A stretch of DNA of 22,320 nt from Deltaproteobacteria bacterium (lineage in GTDB: Bacteria; Desulfobacterota; Deferrisomatia; Deferrisomatales; Deferrisomataceae). Shown piece by piece: positions 13,558 through 21,401 of this stretch (the stretch's first letter is position 1; every line of letters begins with the position of its first letter). The position numbers were made by a program, and so were the translations under genes. The notes below the pieces were generated by a model that saw only the letters and a list, made by a program, of their open reading frames with translations, was not told the origin of the DNA and searched no databases. The DNA lies in contig JAADGT010000132.1 in the NCBI GenBank assembly GCA_013152215.1, positions 1-22,320 on the forward strand, read 5' to 3'.

Positions 13558-14757
13558 ATGTTCACGAAGGCGTACATCCCGTTCCGAGGCTACTACTCGA
13601 GCCCGTTCGCCAAGTGGCAGGGCACCCTGTCCACCGAGCACTCCCTGAAGCTAGGGGCCCAGACCGCGGCCCGGTGGTTCGCGGACAAGGGCTGGGACCC
13701 CAAGCAGTTCGACTACCTGTACCTGGGGTACACCATCCACCAGAAGCAGGCGTTCTACGGCGCCCCCTGGGTGGCCGGCATGATCGGCGCCGAGGAGGTG
13801 CCGGGGTGCAACGTGAGCCAGGCGTGCTCCACCTCGACCACCTGCCTGTACTACGCGGCCGCAGGGCTGGAGTCCGGGGCCATGGGCCACGTGCTCACCC
13901 TGATGACCGACCGGTGCTCCAACGGCCCCCACATCCTGTGGCCGAACCCCCTGGGCCCGGGCGGGCAAATGATCGCGGAAGACTGGGTCATGGAGAACTT
14001 CAGCCGGGACCCGTTCGCCAAGAACGCCATGATCCAGACCGCGGAGAACGTGGCCAAGGAGATCGGGGTCACCAAGGAGGAGTGCGACGAGCTCACCGCG
14101 ATCCGGTACGAGCAGTACACCAAGGCCCTGGAGAACGACCGGGCGTTCCAGCGCCGGTACATGTTCCCGGTGGAGGTCCGGGTGAGCAAGAAGAAAACCC
14201 TCACCCTGGAGGCGGACGAGGGCATCATCCCCACCGACCGGGAGGCCCTGGCCAAGCTGCCCCCGGTGCTCCAGGGCGGGGTGCACTCGTTCGGGGCCCA
14301 GACCCACCCGGCCGACGGCAACTGCGCCGTGGTGGTGACCACCCGGGATCGGGCCCGGGAGCTGTCGGCCGACCCCGGCGTGGAGATCCAGATCGTGTCC
14401 TACGGGTTCGCCCGGGTGCGTAAGGGGTTCATGCCCATGGCGCCGGTGCCGGCGGCCCGGATGGCCCTGGAGCGGGCGGGCATCACCATCGACCAGGTGG
14501 CGGCGCTCAAGACCCACAACCCGTTCGTGGTGAACGACATCTACTTCGCCCGGGAGTTCGGTATCGACCCGGCCCAGGCCAACAACTACGGAAGCCCCCT
14601 CATCTTCGGCCATCCCCAGGGCCCCACCGCCGGCCGGTGCATCATCGAGATGATCGAGGAGCTGGTGGAGAAGGGCGGCGGGTACGGCCTGTTCACCGGG
14701 TGCGCGGCCGGCGACACCGGCGCCGCCCTGGTGGTCAAGGTGGACTCCAAAGGTTAG
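13558..14757 (+). CDS. Thiolase-family acyltransferase
   Basis: This 399-residue thiolase-fold protein has all catalytic residues at family-typical positions: nucleophile Cys90 in NVSQACSTSTTC, Asn321 in THNPFVVND, His352 in GHPQGPTAGR and Cys382 in TGCAAGDTG (compare Cys89, Asn316, His348 and Cys378 of the Zoogloea enzyme). It should therefore catalyse CoA-dependent cleavage of, or condensation to, a 3-oxoacyl-CoA. The sequence diverges from ordinary acetyl-CoA acetyltransferases: the nucleophile motif is QACSTS rather than QRLCGSG-like, GHPQGPTAG replaces GHPLGATGA, and the N-terminus (MFTKAYIPFRGYYSSPFAKW) is aromatic-rich. It may thus serve an unusual acyl chain. The start has GGGAGGAG upstream. 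A perfect hairpin separates it from iorA. Hydratase and hydroxyacyl-CoA dehydrogenase partners are not nearby. Confidence 0.87.
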   Translation: MFTKAYIPFRGYYSSPFAKWQGTLSTEHSLKLGAQTAARWFADKGWDPKQFDYLYLGYTIHQKQAFYGAPWVAGMIGAEEVPGCNVSQACSTSTTCLYYAAAGLESGAMGHVLTLMTDRCSNGPHILWPNPLGPGGQMIAEDWVMENFSRDPFAKNAMIQTAENVAKEIGVTKEECDELTAIRYEQYTKALENDRAFQRRYMFPVEVRVSKKKTLTLEADEGIIPTDREALAKLPPVLQGGVHSFGAQTHPADGNCAVVVTTRDRARELSADPGVEIQIVSYGFARVRKGFMPMAPVPAARMALERAGITIDQVAALKTHNPFVVNDIYFAREFGIDPAQANNYGSPLIFGHPQGPTAGRCIIEMIEELVEKGGGYGLFTGCAAGDTGAALVVKVDSKG

Positions 14758-14763
14758 CGACCT

Positions 14764-14782
14764 CCGGTTCCTCCGGAACCGG
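14764..14782 (+). other. Intercistronic stem-loop between thiolase gene and iorA
   Basis: CCGGTTCC (14764-14771) pairs perfectly with GGAACCGG (14775-14782) across a 3-nt loop. It has no T run, so it is not a standard terminator; it may stabilise or mark a processing site in the polycistronic mRNA before the iorA ribosome site (AAGGAG). Confidence 0.5.
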
Positions 14783-14803
14783 TCCCACGACGAAGGAGAA
14801 GCC

Positions 14804-16567
14804 ATGAAAGAAGTGCTGTCCGGAAACGAGGCCATCGCCAGGGGGGCGTGGGAGGCCGGGGTGCGCTACGCCGCGGCCTACCCCGGGACCCCCTCCACCG
14901 AGATCCTGGAGAACATCGGCACCCGGTACAAAGACGACATCTACAGCCAGTGGTCGCCCAACGAGAAGGTGGCCCTGGAGACCGTGGTGGGGGCGTCGAT
15001 CGCCGGGGTGCGGGCCCTGGCCGCCATGAAGCACGTGGGCGTGAACGTGGCCGCCGACCCCCTGTTCACGGCCTCGTACACCGGGGTGCGGGGCGGGCTG
15101 GTGCTGGTGTGCGCCGACGACCCGAACCTCCACTCCAGCCAGAACGAGCAGGACAACCGCAACTACGCCAAGTTCGCCAAGATCCCCCTCGTGGAGCCCT
15201 CGGACTCCCAGGAGGCCAAGGAGTTCCTGAAGATCGCCTTCGAGATCTCGGAGCAGTTCGACACGCCGGTGCTGTTCCGCACCACCACCCGCATCTCCCA
15301 CTCCAAGTCCATCGTGGATCTGGGGGACCGGGCCGAGCTGCCCCGGCCGGACCACATGGAGCGGGACGTCAAAAAGTACACGATGCTGCCCGCCTACGCC
15401 CGGCCCAAGCACCCCAAGATCGAGGAGCGGCTCCAGAACCTGCGGGCCTACGGCGCCACGAGCCCCCTGAACCGGGTGGAGATGGGGGACCGGTCCGTGG
15501 GGATCGTGGCCTCGGGCATCGCGTACCAGTACGCCAAGGAGGCCCTGCCCAACGCAAGCTTCCTGAAGCTGGGGCTGACCTACCCGATCCCCGACGACCT
15601 GGTGCGTGAGTTCGCCTCCAAGGTGGACCAGCTGATCGTGGTGGAGGAGCTCGACCCATTCCTGGAGGAGCAGATCCGGCTCCTGGGCATCGAGGTGGCC
15701 CACGGCAAGGACTGGTTCCCGATCACGGGGGAGCTCACCCCCGAGGCGGTGGCCGAGCGGCTCACGGGCCAGGCCTTCGAGCGCCAGCCCGCGGCCGAGG
15801 GGCTGCCCGTGCGGCCGCCCGTGCTGTGTCCGGGGTGCTCCCACCGGGGCGTGTTCACGGTGCTCCGCAAGCTCAAGGTGTACGTGTCGGGCGACATCGG
15901 CTGCTACACCCTTGGGGCCCTACCCCCGTTCGAGGCGCTCCACGCCTGCCTGTGCATGGGCGGGTCGATCACCATGGCCCACGGCATCTCCAAGGCCATG
16001 GGCGAGGTGACCGACCGTAAGGACAAGACCGTGGCCGTGATCGGGGACTCCACCTTCTTTCACTCGGGCGTGACCGGGCTCATGGACATGATCTGGAACG
16101 GCGGCCACTCCGTGGTGATGATCCAGGACAACCGCATCACGGCCATGACCGGCGGCCAGGTGACCCCGGGCATCGGCAAGACCCTGATGGGCGCGGACTC
16201 CCCGGCCATCGACATCGAGAAGCTGGTGGTCACCCTGGGCGTGAAGCCCGAGAACGTGCGGGTGGTGAGCGCCTACGATCTCAAGGAGATCGAGACGGTC
16301 CTCAAGGAGGAGCTCGACAAGCCCGAGCCCTCGGTGGTGATCACCAAGGATCCCTGCGTGCTCCAGTACCGGGTGAAAAACACCCCCATGCGGGTGGATC
16401 CCGAGGCCTGCACCGCCTGCGGGGTGTGCCTCCGGACCAGCTGCATCGCCCTGGGCATGGTCGGCGAGGGGGACGCGAAGCACGCCGAGATCGATCCCAA
16501 CTTCTGCACCGGCTGCACCGTGTGCGCCCAGGTCTGCAAGTTCGACGCCATCCGGCCCCAGGAATAG
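14804..16567 (+). CDS. iorA: Indolepyruvate:ferredoxin oxidoreductase, alpha subunit
   Basis: IorA is the thiamine-diphosphate and [4Fe-4S] subunit of the enzyme that converts aryl-pyruvates from aromatic amino acid transamination to aryl-acetyl-CoA, CO2 and reduced ferredoxin. The 587-residue protein has an N-terminal pyrimidine-binding domain (GNEAIARGAWEAGVRYAAAYPGTPSTE), a middle domain, a ThDP-binding domain (GCYTLGALPPFEALHACLCMGGS and IGDSTFFHSGVTGLMDMIWNG), and a C-terminal ferredoxin domain with two four-cysteine sets, CTACGVCLRTSC and CTGCTVCAQVC. The fourth Cys of the first set is spaced by four residues, as usual in IorA. ATG at 14804 has AAGGAG upstream. iorB follows after 27 nt. 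Broad 2-oxoacid use, or operation in the reverse (reductive) direction, is possible in anaerobes. Confidence 0.96.
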   Translation: MKEVLSGNEAIARGAWEAGVRYAAAYPGTPSTEILENIGTRYKDDIYSQWSPNEKVALETVVGASIAGVRALAAMKHVGVNVAADPLFTASYTGVRGGLVLVCADDPNLHSSQNEQDNRNYAKFAKIPLVEPSDSQEAKEFLKIAFEISEQFDTPVLFRTTTRISHSKSIVDLGDRAELPRPDHMERDVKKYTMLPAYARPKHPKIEERLQNLRAYGATSPLNRVEMGDRSVGIVASGIAYQYAKEALPNASFLKLGLTYPIPDDLVREFASKVDQLIVVEELDPFLEEQIRLLGIEVAHGKDWFPITGELTPEAVAERLTGQAFERQPAAEGLPVRPPVLCPGCSHRGVFTVLRKLKVYVSGDIGCYTLGALPPFEALHACLCMGGSITMAHGISKAMGEVTDRKDKTVAVIGDSTFFHSGVTGLMDMIWNGGHSVVMIQDNRITAMTGGQVTPGIGKTLMGADSPAIDIEKLVVTLGVKPENVRVVSAYDLKEIETVLKEELDKPEPSVVITKDPCVLQYRVKNTPMRVDPEACTACGVCLRTSCIALGMVGEGDAKHAEIDPNFCTGCTVCAQVCKFDAIRPQE

Positions 16568-16594
16568 GGCCGCACTGCCTTGACGGAGGGTTCC

Positions 16595-17167
16595 ATGAAA
16601 ACCGTGAATCTGTTGCTGAGCGGGGTCGGGGGTCAGGGCGTCATCCTGGCGAGCGCGATCCTGTCCCGGGCGGCCCTTCTCCAGGGCCTCGACATCAAGC
16701 AGAGCGAGGTCCACGGCATGAGCCAACGGGGCGGCAGCGTGGTGAGCCACGTGCGCGTGGGCGAGAAGGTGCACTCCCCCCTGGTGGCCGAGGGCGGGTG
16801 CGACATCCTCCTGGGGTTCGAGCCGCTCGAGGCCCTTCGGTTCGCCCACTGGGTGCGCAAGGACGGCACCATCGTGTACACCCCGGACCGGGTGAACCCG
16901 TCCACCGTGTCGGCCGGCCTGGCCGAGTACCCGGACGACGTGGAGGAGCGGCTCCGGACCTACCCGGTGAACCTGGTGCGGGTGGAGGCGGCGGCCCTGG
17001 CCGAGCGGGCGGGCAACCGCCGGGCCGCCAACGTGGTGCTGGTGGGCGCGGCCTCCCGGTTCTTGGACTTCCCCCTGGAGGTCTGGGAGAAGGCCGTGGA
17101 GGAGAGCGTGCCGCCGAAGGTGCGCGACGTGAACCGCGAGGCGTTCCGGCTCGGCCGGGAGGCCTGA
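16595..17167 (+). CDS. iorB: Indolepyruvate:ferredoxin oxidoreductase, beta subunit
   Basis: This 190-residue gamma-type subunit of the 2-oxoacid:ferredoxin oxidoreductase family partners with IorA. The N-terminus MKTVNLLLSGVGGQGVILAS is the family's glycine-rich CoA/cofactor-associated motif, and SEVHGMSQRGGSVVSHVRVG is diagnostic of IorB. GFEPLEALRFAHWVRKDGT and a helical C-terminus complete the domain, and length is normal. The ATG at 16595 has GGAGG 5 nt upstream; the in-frame TTG at 16580 precedes that ribosome site and is rejected. It is the last gene of the ligase-thiolase-iorAB operon and is followed 27 nt later by a strong terminator. Confidence 0.95.
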   Translation: MKTVNLLLSGVGGQGVILASAILSRAALLQGLDIKQSEVHGMSQRGGSVVSHVRVGEKVHSPLVAEGGCDILLGFEPLEALRFAHWVRKDGTIVYTPDRVNPSTVSAGLAEYPDDVEERLRTYPVNLVRVEAAALAERAGNRRAANVVLVGAASRFLDFPLEVWEKAVEESVPPKVRDVNREAFRLGREA

Positions 17168-17194
17168 TCCCGGTTGGGTTCGCAGAGGCGGAAG

Positions 17195-17228
17195 GGGGGG
17201 GCACGGACGGCCGTGCCCCCCCTTTTTT
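17195..17228 (+). terminator. Strong rho-independent terminator after iorB
   Basis: A perfect 12-bp stem of seven G plus CACGG (17195-17206) pairs with CCGTG plus seven C (17211-17222) across an ACGG tetraloop, followed by six T (17223-17228). It separates the ior operon from the TRAP operon. Confidence 0.95.
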
Positions 17229-17282
17229 GGGCTCCGTCGATCGGGTAGACCGTTGTTTGGTTGTGACGGGGGTGAACCGTGT

Positions 17283-17355
17283 TTTGATCAAACGAACAGT
17301 ATTTTCGCGCTTGATCCGCAACCGAACGAATGGTAGGTTATCAACCGCGTTTGAT
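17283..17355 (+). promoter_or_regulatory. Promoter/operator region of the TRAP operon
   Basis: A perfect 10-bp palindrome TTTGATCAAA (17283-17292) is followed by a sigma70-like pair, TTGATC (17311-17316) and TAGGTT (17334-17339), with a 17-nt spacer (4/6 and 3/6 consensus matches). Further TTGAT/ATCAA half-sites occur at 17340-17344 and 17351-17355. The clustering of TTGAT around a promoter suggests binding sites for a local regulator, but no regulator gene is adjacent. Confidence 0.4.
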
Positions 17356-17422
17356 TGGCGCTCCCCGACAGGGGCGGGGAAAGCGGCGGTTCATCCACCC
17401 CCCTCACGAAAGGAGAGGTAGC

Positions 17423-18478
17423 ATGCGACACTGGAAGCACTTGACAGCCCTGGTCGTTGCGGTGGGCGTGGCCCTGAGCCTCGGGGTCGGCATGGCGGCG
17501 AAGAAGAAGAACCCGCTCGAGGCGTGGAAGCCCAAGTTCGACCCCTCGGGGGCCAAGTACGTGATGAAGGTGTCGAACATCTCCCATCCGGTGATCGAGG
17601 GGATCGCGGTGGGCTACCGCATCCGGGATGAGCTGTGGAAGCGCACCAACGGCCAGATCTACTTCGATTACTACCCCCTGGCCCAGCTCGGCGGCGAGGT
17701 GGAGGTGCTGAACCAGCTCGTGATGGGTGCCGTGCAGGGCATGCTGTGCTCTTCGGTGGCCGTGACCAACATCGCGCCCCGCATGGGCCTGGTGAACCTG
17801 CCGTTCCTCATCAACTCCTTTGACAAGCTCGACAAGTTCATCGCCAACAAGGAGCTGTTCAACGAGTTCCTGGCCAGCGCCGAGGACAAGGGCATCATGG
17901 GCGTGGACATCACGGGCTACGGCAACTACGGGTGGGCCACCACCAAGCCGGTGCGCACCTACCAGGACGCCAAGCCCCTGAAGTTCCGGATCGCCGAGGC
18001 CGCGGTGAACCAGAGCCTGTACAAGGCCTGGGGCCTCAACGCGGTGGTCATGCCCTGGCCCGACGTGCACATCGCGCTCAAGCAGGGCGTGATCGACGCC
18101 CTGGACCACACCCCGATGGTGTGCAACATCACCAAGAAGTTCGAGGTGGCCAAGTACTTCACCCAGATCAACTATGCCCAGGGCCTGTTCATCCACCTGA
18201 TCAACAAGGCCTGGTTCCAGAGCCTGCCCAAGGACCTCCAGAAGACCCTGCTCGACGTGATCCGCGAGGAGTGCGCCAAGACCCGCGTGCTGACCCGCCA
18301 GCAGGAGGAGAGGGAGATCGAGAAGGCCAAGGCCAGCGGCGTGCAGTTCTTCACCCTGCCCGAAGAGGACATGAAGCTGCTTCGCCAGAAGGGCGACGTG
18401 GTCCACAAGGAGTGGGCCGACAAGATCGGTCCCGAGTACCTGAAGAAGGTACAGGACTTCATGGGCTACAAGCTCTAG
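17423..18478 (+). CDS. TRAP transporter periplasmic substrate-binding protein (DctP family)
   Basis: This 351-residue extracytoplasmic solute receptor captures an organic acid anion and hands it to the QM permease. The N-terminus MRHWKHLTALVVAVGVALSL is a Sec signal peptide, probably cleaved after VGMAA. Mature-domain signatures include NQLVMGAVQGMLCSSVAVTN and LKFRIAEAAVNQSLYKAWGLN, where Arg189 corresponds to the conserved ligand-carboxylate-binding Arg of DctP proteins, then MPWPDVHIALKQGVIDALDHTP. Start ATG 17423 has AAAGGAGAGG upstream; a longer in-frame ATG at 17330 would destroy the signal peptide. The ligand cannot be predicted beyond a carboxylate. A GC-rich hairpin separates it from the permease genes, which usually allows higher expression of the binding protein. 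Confidence 0.92.
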   Translation: MRHWKHLTALVVAVGVALSLGVGMAAKKKNPLEAWKPKFDPSGAKYVMKVSNISHPVIEGIAVGYRIRDELWKRTNGQIYFDYYPLAQLGGEVEVLNQLVMGAVQGMLCSSVAVTNIAPRMGLVNLPFLINSFDKLDKFIANKELFNEFLASAEDKGIMGVDITGYGNYGWATTKPVRTYQDAKPLKFRIAEAAVNQSLYKAWGLNAVVMPWPDVHIALKQGVIDALDHTPMVCNITKKFEVAKYFTQINYAQGLFIHLINKAWFQSLPKDLQKTLLDVIREECAKTRVLTRQQEEREIEKAKASGVQFFTLPEEDMKLLRQKGDVVHKEWADKIGPEYLKKVQDFMGYKL

Positions 18479-18488
18479 ACGAGCACCC

Positions 18489-18534
18489 GGGCCGGGGGCG
18501 TCGCCGACTCGCGTCGGGGCCCCCGGCCCCGTTT
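18489..18534 (+). terminator. Intercistronic hairpin, probable partial terminator, after dctP-like gene
   Basis: GGGCCGGGGGC (18489-18499) pairs perfectly with GCCCCCGGCCC (18519-18529), followed by CG and four T (18531-18534). The loop is 19 nt with internal pairing. It stands between the binding-protein gene and the small permease gene, which lies 22 nt further on. Probable role: partial termination or protection of the upstream mRNA so that the receptor outnumbers the permease. Confidence 0.65.
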
Positions 18535-18556
18535 TGTTCCCACGGGAGGAGACTCC

Positions 18557-19075
18557 ATGGTTCGCAAGGTCCTGTACGTGCTCGATCGGGTCCTGACCTT
18601 CTTCGAGGAGTGGACCCTGTTCCTCACGGTGATGGTCGCCCTTTTGGCCCTGTTTGTGAGCGTGGTCACGCGCTACACGATCACCTACACCCTGACCTGG
18701 CCCGAGGAGCTGGTGCGCGAGGTGATCATGTACACCACGTTCATCGGGTCGGCCGCGGCGGTGAAGAACCGGGCCCTGATCCGGATCGACGCGGTACCCA
18801 ACCTGTTTCCGTGGATCCGGAAGCCCTTGGATTTTCTCAACCACGCGGTCGTGCTGGTGTTCGGGGTGTTCATGACCTACTACGGGTGGAAGCTTGTGAA
18901 ACTCCAGTACGTGACCAAGCAGACCACCATCATCCTGAAGATCCCCCAGTACCTGCTCTATCTCATGCTGCCGGCCATGGGCATCCTGATGATCCTGCGG
19001 CTCCTGCACGTGGTGTACGAGGACATCACGGGTCGGCCGGTGGCGGGCGAGCCGGACGCCGAGTCAGCGGACTAG
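18557..19075 (+). CDS. TRAP transporter small permease (DctQ family)
   Basis: This 172-residue inner-membrane protein has four predicted helices: around FLTVMVALLALFVSVVTRYT, ELVREVIMYTTFIGSAAAVKN, FLNHAVVLVFGVFMTYYGWKL and YLLYLMLPAMGILMILRLLHVVYED. DctQ proteins form the scaffold that joins the large permease and docks the binding protein. The segment TWPEELVREVIMYTTFIGSAAAVKNRALIRID is the family's most conserved region. Start ATG follows GGGAGGAG. The large permease gene begins 15 nt after its stop. The C-terminal 15 residues are polar and acidic, consistent with a cytoplasmic tail. Confidence 0.9.
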   Translation: MVRKVLYVLDRVLTFFEEWTLFLTVMVALLALFVSVVTRYTITYTLTWPEELVREVIMYTTFIGSAAAVKNRALIRIDAVPNLFPWIRKPLDFLNHAVVLVFGVFMTYYGWKLVKLQYVTKQTTIILKIPQYLLYLMLPAMGILMILRLLHVVYEDITGRPVAGEPDAESAD

Positions 19076-19090
19076 ACGGGAGAGCGGACC

Positions 19091-20410
19091 ATGGCAATGG
19101 ATAACACCATCTACTACGTGCTGTTGCTCCTGCTCGGGGGGCTCGCCTCCACGATCCCGGTGTACATGTGCCTCTTCTTCACCGGGGTGATCGGGTTGGC
19201 GTTCTTCGCCATGACGAGCATGCCGTTCGACACCCAGTCGATGCTCCTGGCCCAGGCGTTCTACCGGAGCATGGACAAGTTCGCCCTGGTGGTCGTGCTG
19301 TTCTTCATCCTGTGCGGGAACATCATGACCTCGGGGTCGATCGTGGACAAGCTGATCAAGACGGCCAAGGCCGTGGTGGGGTTCTTCCCCGGCGGGCTGG
19401 GCATGGCCGGCGTGGTGGCCTGTGGTCTGTTCGGCGCCATCTCGGGGTCCACCGTGGCCACGGTGGTGGCCATCGGCGGGTTCATGATCCCGGCTTTGAT
19501 CGCAGAGGGCTACGACGAGAAGTACAGCGTGGGGGTCATGACCTCGGCCCCGATCCTGGGCATCATCATTCCGCCATCGATCTCGATGATCCTGTACTCC
19601 ATGATCACCAACGACTCCCTGGCGGCGCTGTTCATGACCGGGTTCGTGCCGGGGTTCCTGATCACCCTGGCCATGTGCGTGTACACCTACTACGTGTGTA
19701 AGAAGAGCGGCTTCCGGATGCAGAAGCCGCCGCCCTTCCGGGAGTTCCTGGCGGTGATCCGGGAGAGTTTCTGGGCGCTGATGCTCCCGGTGATCATCTT
19801 TGGTGGGATCTTCTCGGGCGTGTTCACGGCCAACGAGGCCGCGGTGGTGGCCTGCGTGTACGCCTTCATCGTGGAGATCTTTATCCACAAGGACATGGGA
19901 TTCGCTGAGGTCAAGAAGGTGGTCGTGTCCTCGGCCGTGACCTCGGCCACCCTGCTGGTGATCGTGGCCGGGGCCACGGTGTTCGGCAAGTACCTTACGG
20001 TGGAGCGCCTGCCCCAGATCATCACCGAGGCGGTCACCTCGAACATCACCAACAAATGGGTGTTCCTGGCCGTGGTGAACGTGTTCCTGCTCATCGTGGG
20101 CATGTTCATGGACATCATCTCGGCCACCCTGATCCTGACCCCCATCTTCCTGCCCATGCTCTACCAGTTCGGCATCAACAGCCTCCACTTCGGGCTCTTG
20201 ATGACCGTGAACCTGGGCATCGGGTACATCACGCCGCCGATGGGGGTGAGCCTGTACATCACCGGAGCCGTGGCCAAGAAGGACCTGATCTACGTCACCC
20301 GGGCCGTGATGCCGTTCATCCTGCTCCAGCTCATTGTGCTGGCGATCCTCACGTACATCCCGGATCTGGTGCTGTTCCTGCCCAAGTTCTTCTACCCGAA
20401 CAGCTTCTAG
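19091..20410 (+). CDS. TRAP transporter large permease (DctM family)
   Basis: This 439-residue ion-transporter-superfamily protein has about 12 helices and re-entrant hairpins and drives solute import with the Na+ (or proton) gradient. Diagnostic segments are CGLFGAISGSTVATVVAIGGFMIPALIAEGY, TSAPILGIIIPPSISMILYS and the inverted-repeat counterpart VGMFMDIISATLILTPIFLPMLYQFGI ... NLGIGYITPPMGVSLYITGAVA. Length is typical. Two ATGs lie at 19091 and 19097; the first is better placed after GGGAG. Na+ coupling, known for characterised TRAP systems, would let this importer use the gradient made by the decarboxylase encoded upstream (inference). The usp gene starts 12 nt later. Confidence 0.95.
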   Translation: MAMDNTIYYVLLLLLGGLASTIPVYMCLFFTGVIGLAFFAMTSMPFDTQSMLLAQAFYRSMDKFALVVVLFFILCGNIMTSGSIVDKLIKTAKAVVGFFPGGLGMAGVVACGLFGAISGSTVATVVAIGGFMIPALIAEGYDEKYSVGVMTSAPILGIIIPPSISMILYSMITNDSLAALFMTGFVPGFLITLAMCVYTYYVCKKSGFRMQKPPPFREFLAVIRESFWALMLPVIIFGGIFSGVFTANEAAVVACVYAFIVEIFIHKDMGFAEVKKVVVSSAVTSATLLVIVAGATVFGKYLTVERLPQIITEAVTSNITNKWVFLAVVNVFLLIVGMFMDIISATLILTPIFLPMLYQFGINSLHFGLLMTVNLGIGYITPPMGVSLYITGAVAKKDLIYVTRAVMPFILLQLIVLAILTYIPDLVLFLPKFFYPNSF

Positions 20411-20422
20411 GAGGGAGGCGGC

Positions 20423-21316
20423 ATGGCCATTCGTACGCTGGTGTGCACCGACGGGTCCCAGCCGAGCGCCCGGACCCTGGACTACGTGATCCAGCTCGGC
20501 AAACGCATCCCGCTGGAGCCGGTGCTGGTCCACGTGATCGACCTGAAGAAGCTCGAGTACCGGATGATCGCGGACATGTACCTGGACATCATCCGGGAGC
20601 AGGCGCGGAGGGCCGGCGAGCTCGTGCTGGAGCGCGAGGCGGCCCGGGCCCGGGAGGCGGGCGTCGACCTGGAGACGCGGCTCCTGGAGGGATCGCCCGG
20701 CCAGGTGATCTGCCGGGCGGCCGAGGAGCTCGGTGCGGCGTTGGTGGTGCTGGGCCGGAGGGGCCACTCCGACATGCAGGATCTCCTGTTCGGCTCCATC
20801 TCGAGCCACGTGGTGCACCACACGGACCGCCCGGCCCTGGTGGTGAAGCGCACCGGCCGGTTCCTGGAGGAGGCTCCCGAGCGCCGACCGATCCGGTGCC
20901 TGCTGGGCATGGACGGATCGGACGCCTCGGAGCGGTGCCTGGACGCCCTGGCCACCATTAAGGAGGCCGCCGGAGGAATCCACGTGACCCTGATCCACGT
21001 GATCAACCCCAAGGTGCACGGGCTCCAGGAGCTGCCGGCCAAGGCCCGGTACGAGGCCCTGAGCAAGCTGTTCGCCCAGGGGGAGGAACTGCTGGAGCGC
21101 GGGGCCGAGCGGCTGCGCAAGCTCGGCTTCCAGGTGGCGACCCGGGTCGAGGAGGGGGCGGTGGGCAAGACCCTGTGTCGGATCTACGAGGAGGACGAGC
21201 ACGACATCGTCATGGTGGGCCGCCGGGGGCTGAAGGAGGCGTCCGAGATGTTCGTGGGGTCGGTGTCCCACCACGTGATGCACCACTGCGCGGGCCACGT
21301 GCTGATCGTGCCCTGA
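20423..21316 (+). CDS. Tandem universal stress protein (two UspA domains)
   Basis: This 297-residue cytoplasmic protein has two UspA domains, at about 1-147 and 155-297. Each ends with an intact ATP-binding motif G-x2-G-x9-G-S: GRRGHSDMQDLLFGS in the first and GRRGLKEASEMFVGS in the second. Each begins with a typical strand plus DGS (VCTDGSQPSARTLDYV, LGMDGSDASERCLDAL). The start has TAGGAGGGAGG upstream, 12 nt after the dctM-like stop, so it is part of the TRAP operon. The arrangement recalls Halomonas teaABC-teaD, where the Usp protein TeaD tunes TRAP activity in response to ATP (known example; TeaD is a single-domain protein). A similar regulatory role is plausible here. Confidence 0.92.
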   Translation: MAIRTLVCTDGSQPSARTLDYVIQLGKRIPLEPVLVHVIDLKKLEYRMIADMYLDIIREQARRAGELVLEREAARAREAGVDLETRLLEGSPGQVICRAAEELGAALVVLGRRGHSDMQDLLFGSISSHVVHHTDRPALVVKRTGRFLEEAPERRPIRCLLGMDGSDASERCLDALATIKEAAGGIHVTLIHVINPKVHGLQELPAKARYEALSKLFAQGEELLERGAERLRKLGFQVATRVEEGAVGKTLCRIYEEDEHDIVMVGRRGLKEASEMFVGSVSHHVMHHCAGHVLIVP

Positions 21317-21337
21317 ACCGCGCCCAGCCGAAACCCA

Positions 21338-21369
21338 CGGCCGCCCCGAGCTTACCCCGAAGGCGGCCG
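21338..21369. terminator. Weak hairpin between convergent genes
   Basis: CGGCCGCC (21338-21345) pairs perfectly with GGCGGCCG (21362-21369). It lies in the 85-nt gap between the ends of the usp gene (plus) and the Roadblock gene (minus). There is no T run on either strand, so termination by this hairpin alone is uncertain. Confidence 0.35.
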
Positions 21370-21401
21370 CTTCCTCGGTACGACCACGCGGTCCGGCGGG
21401 A

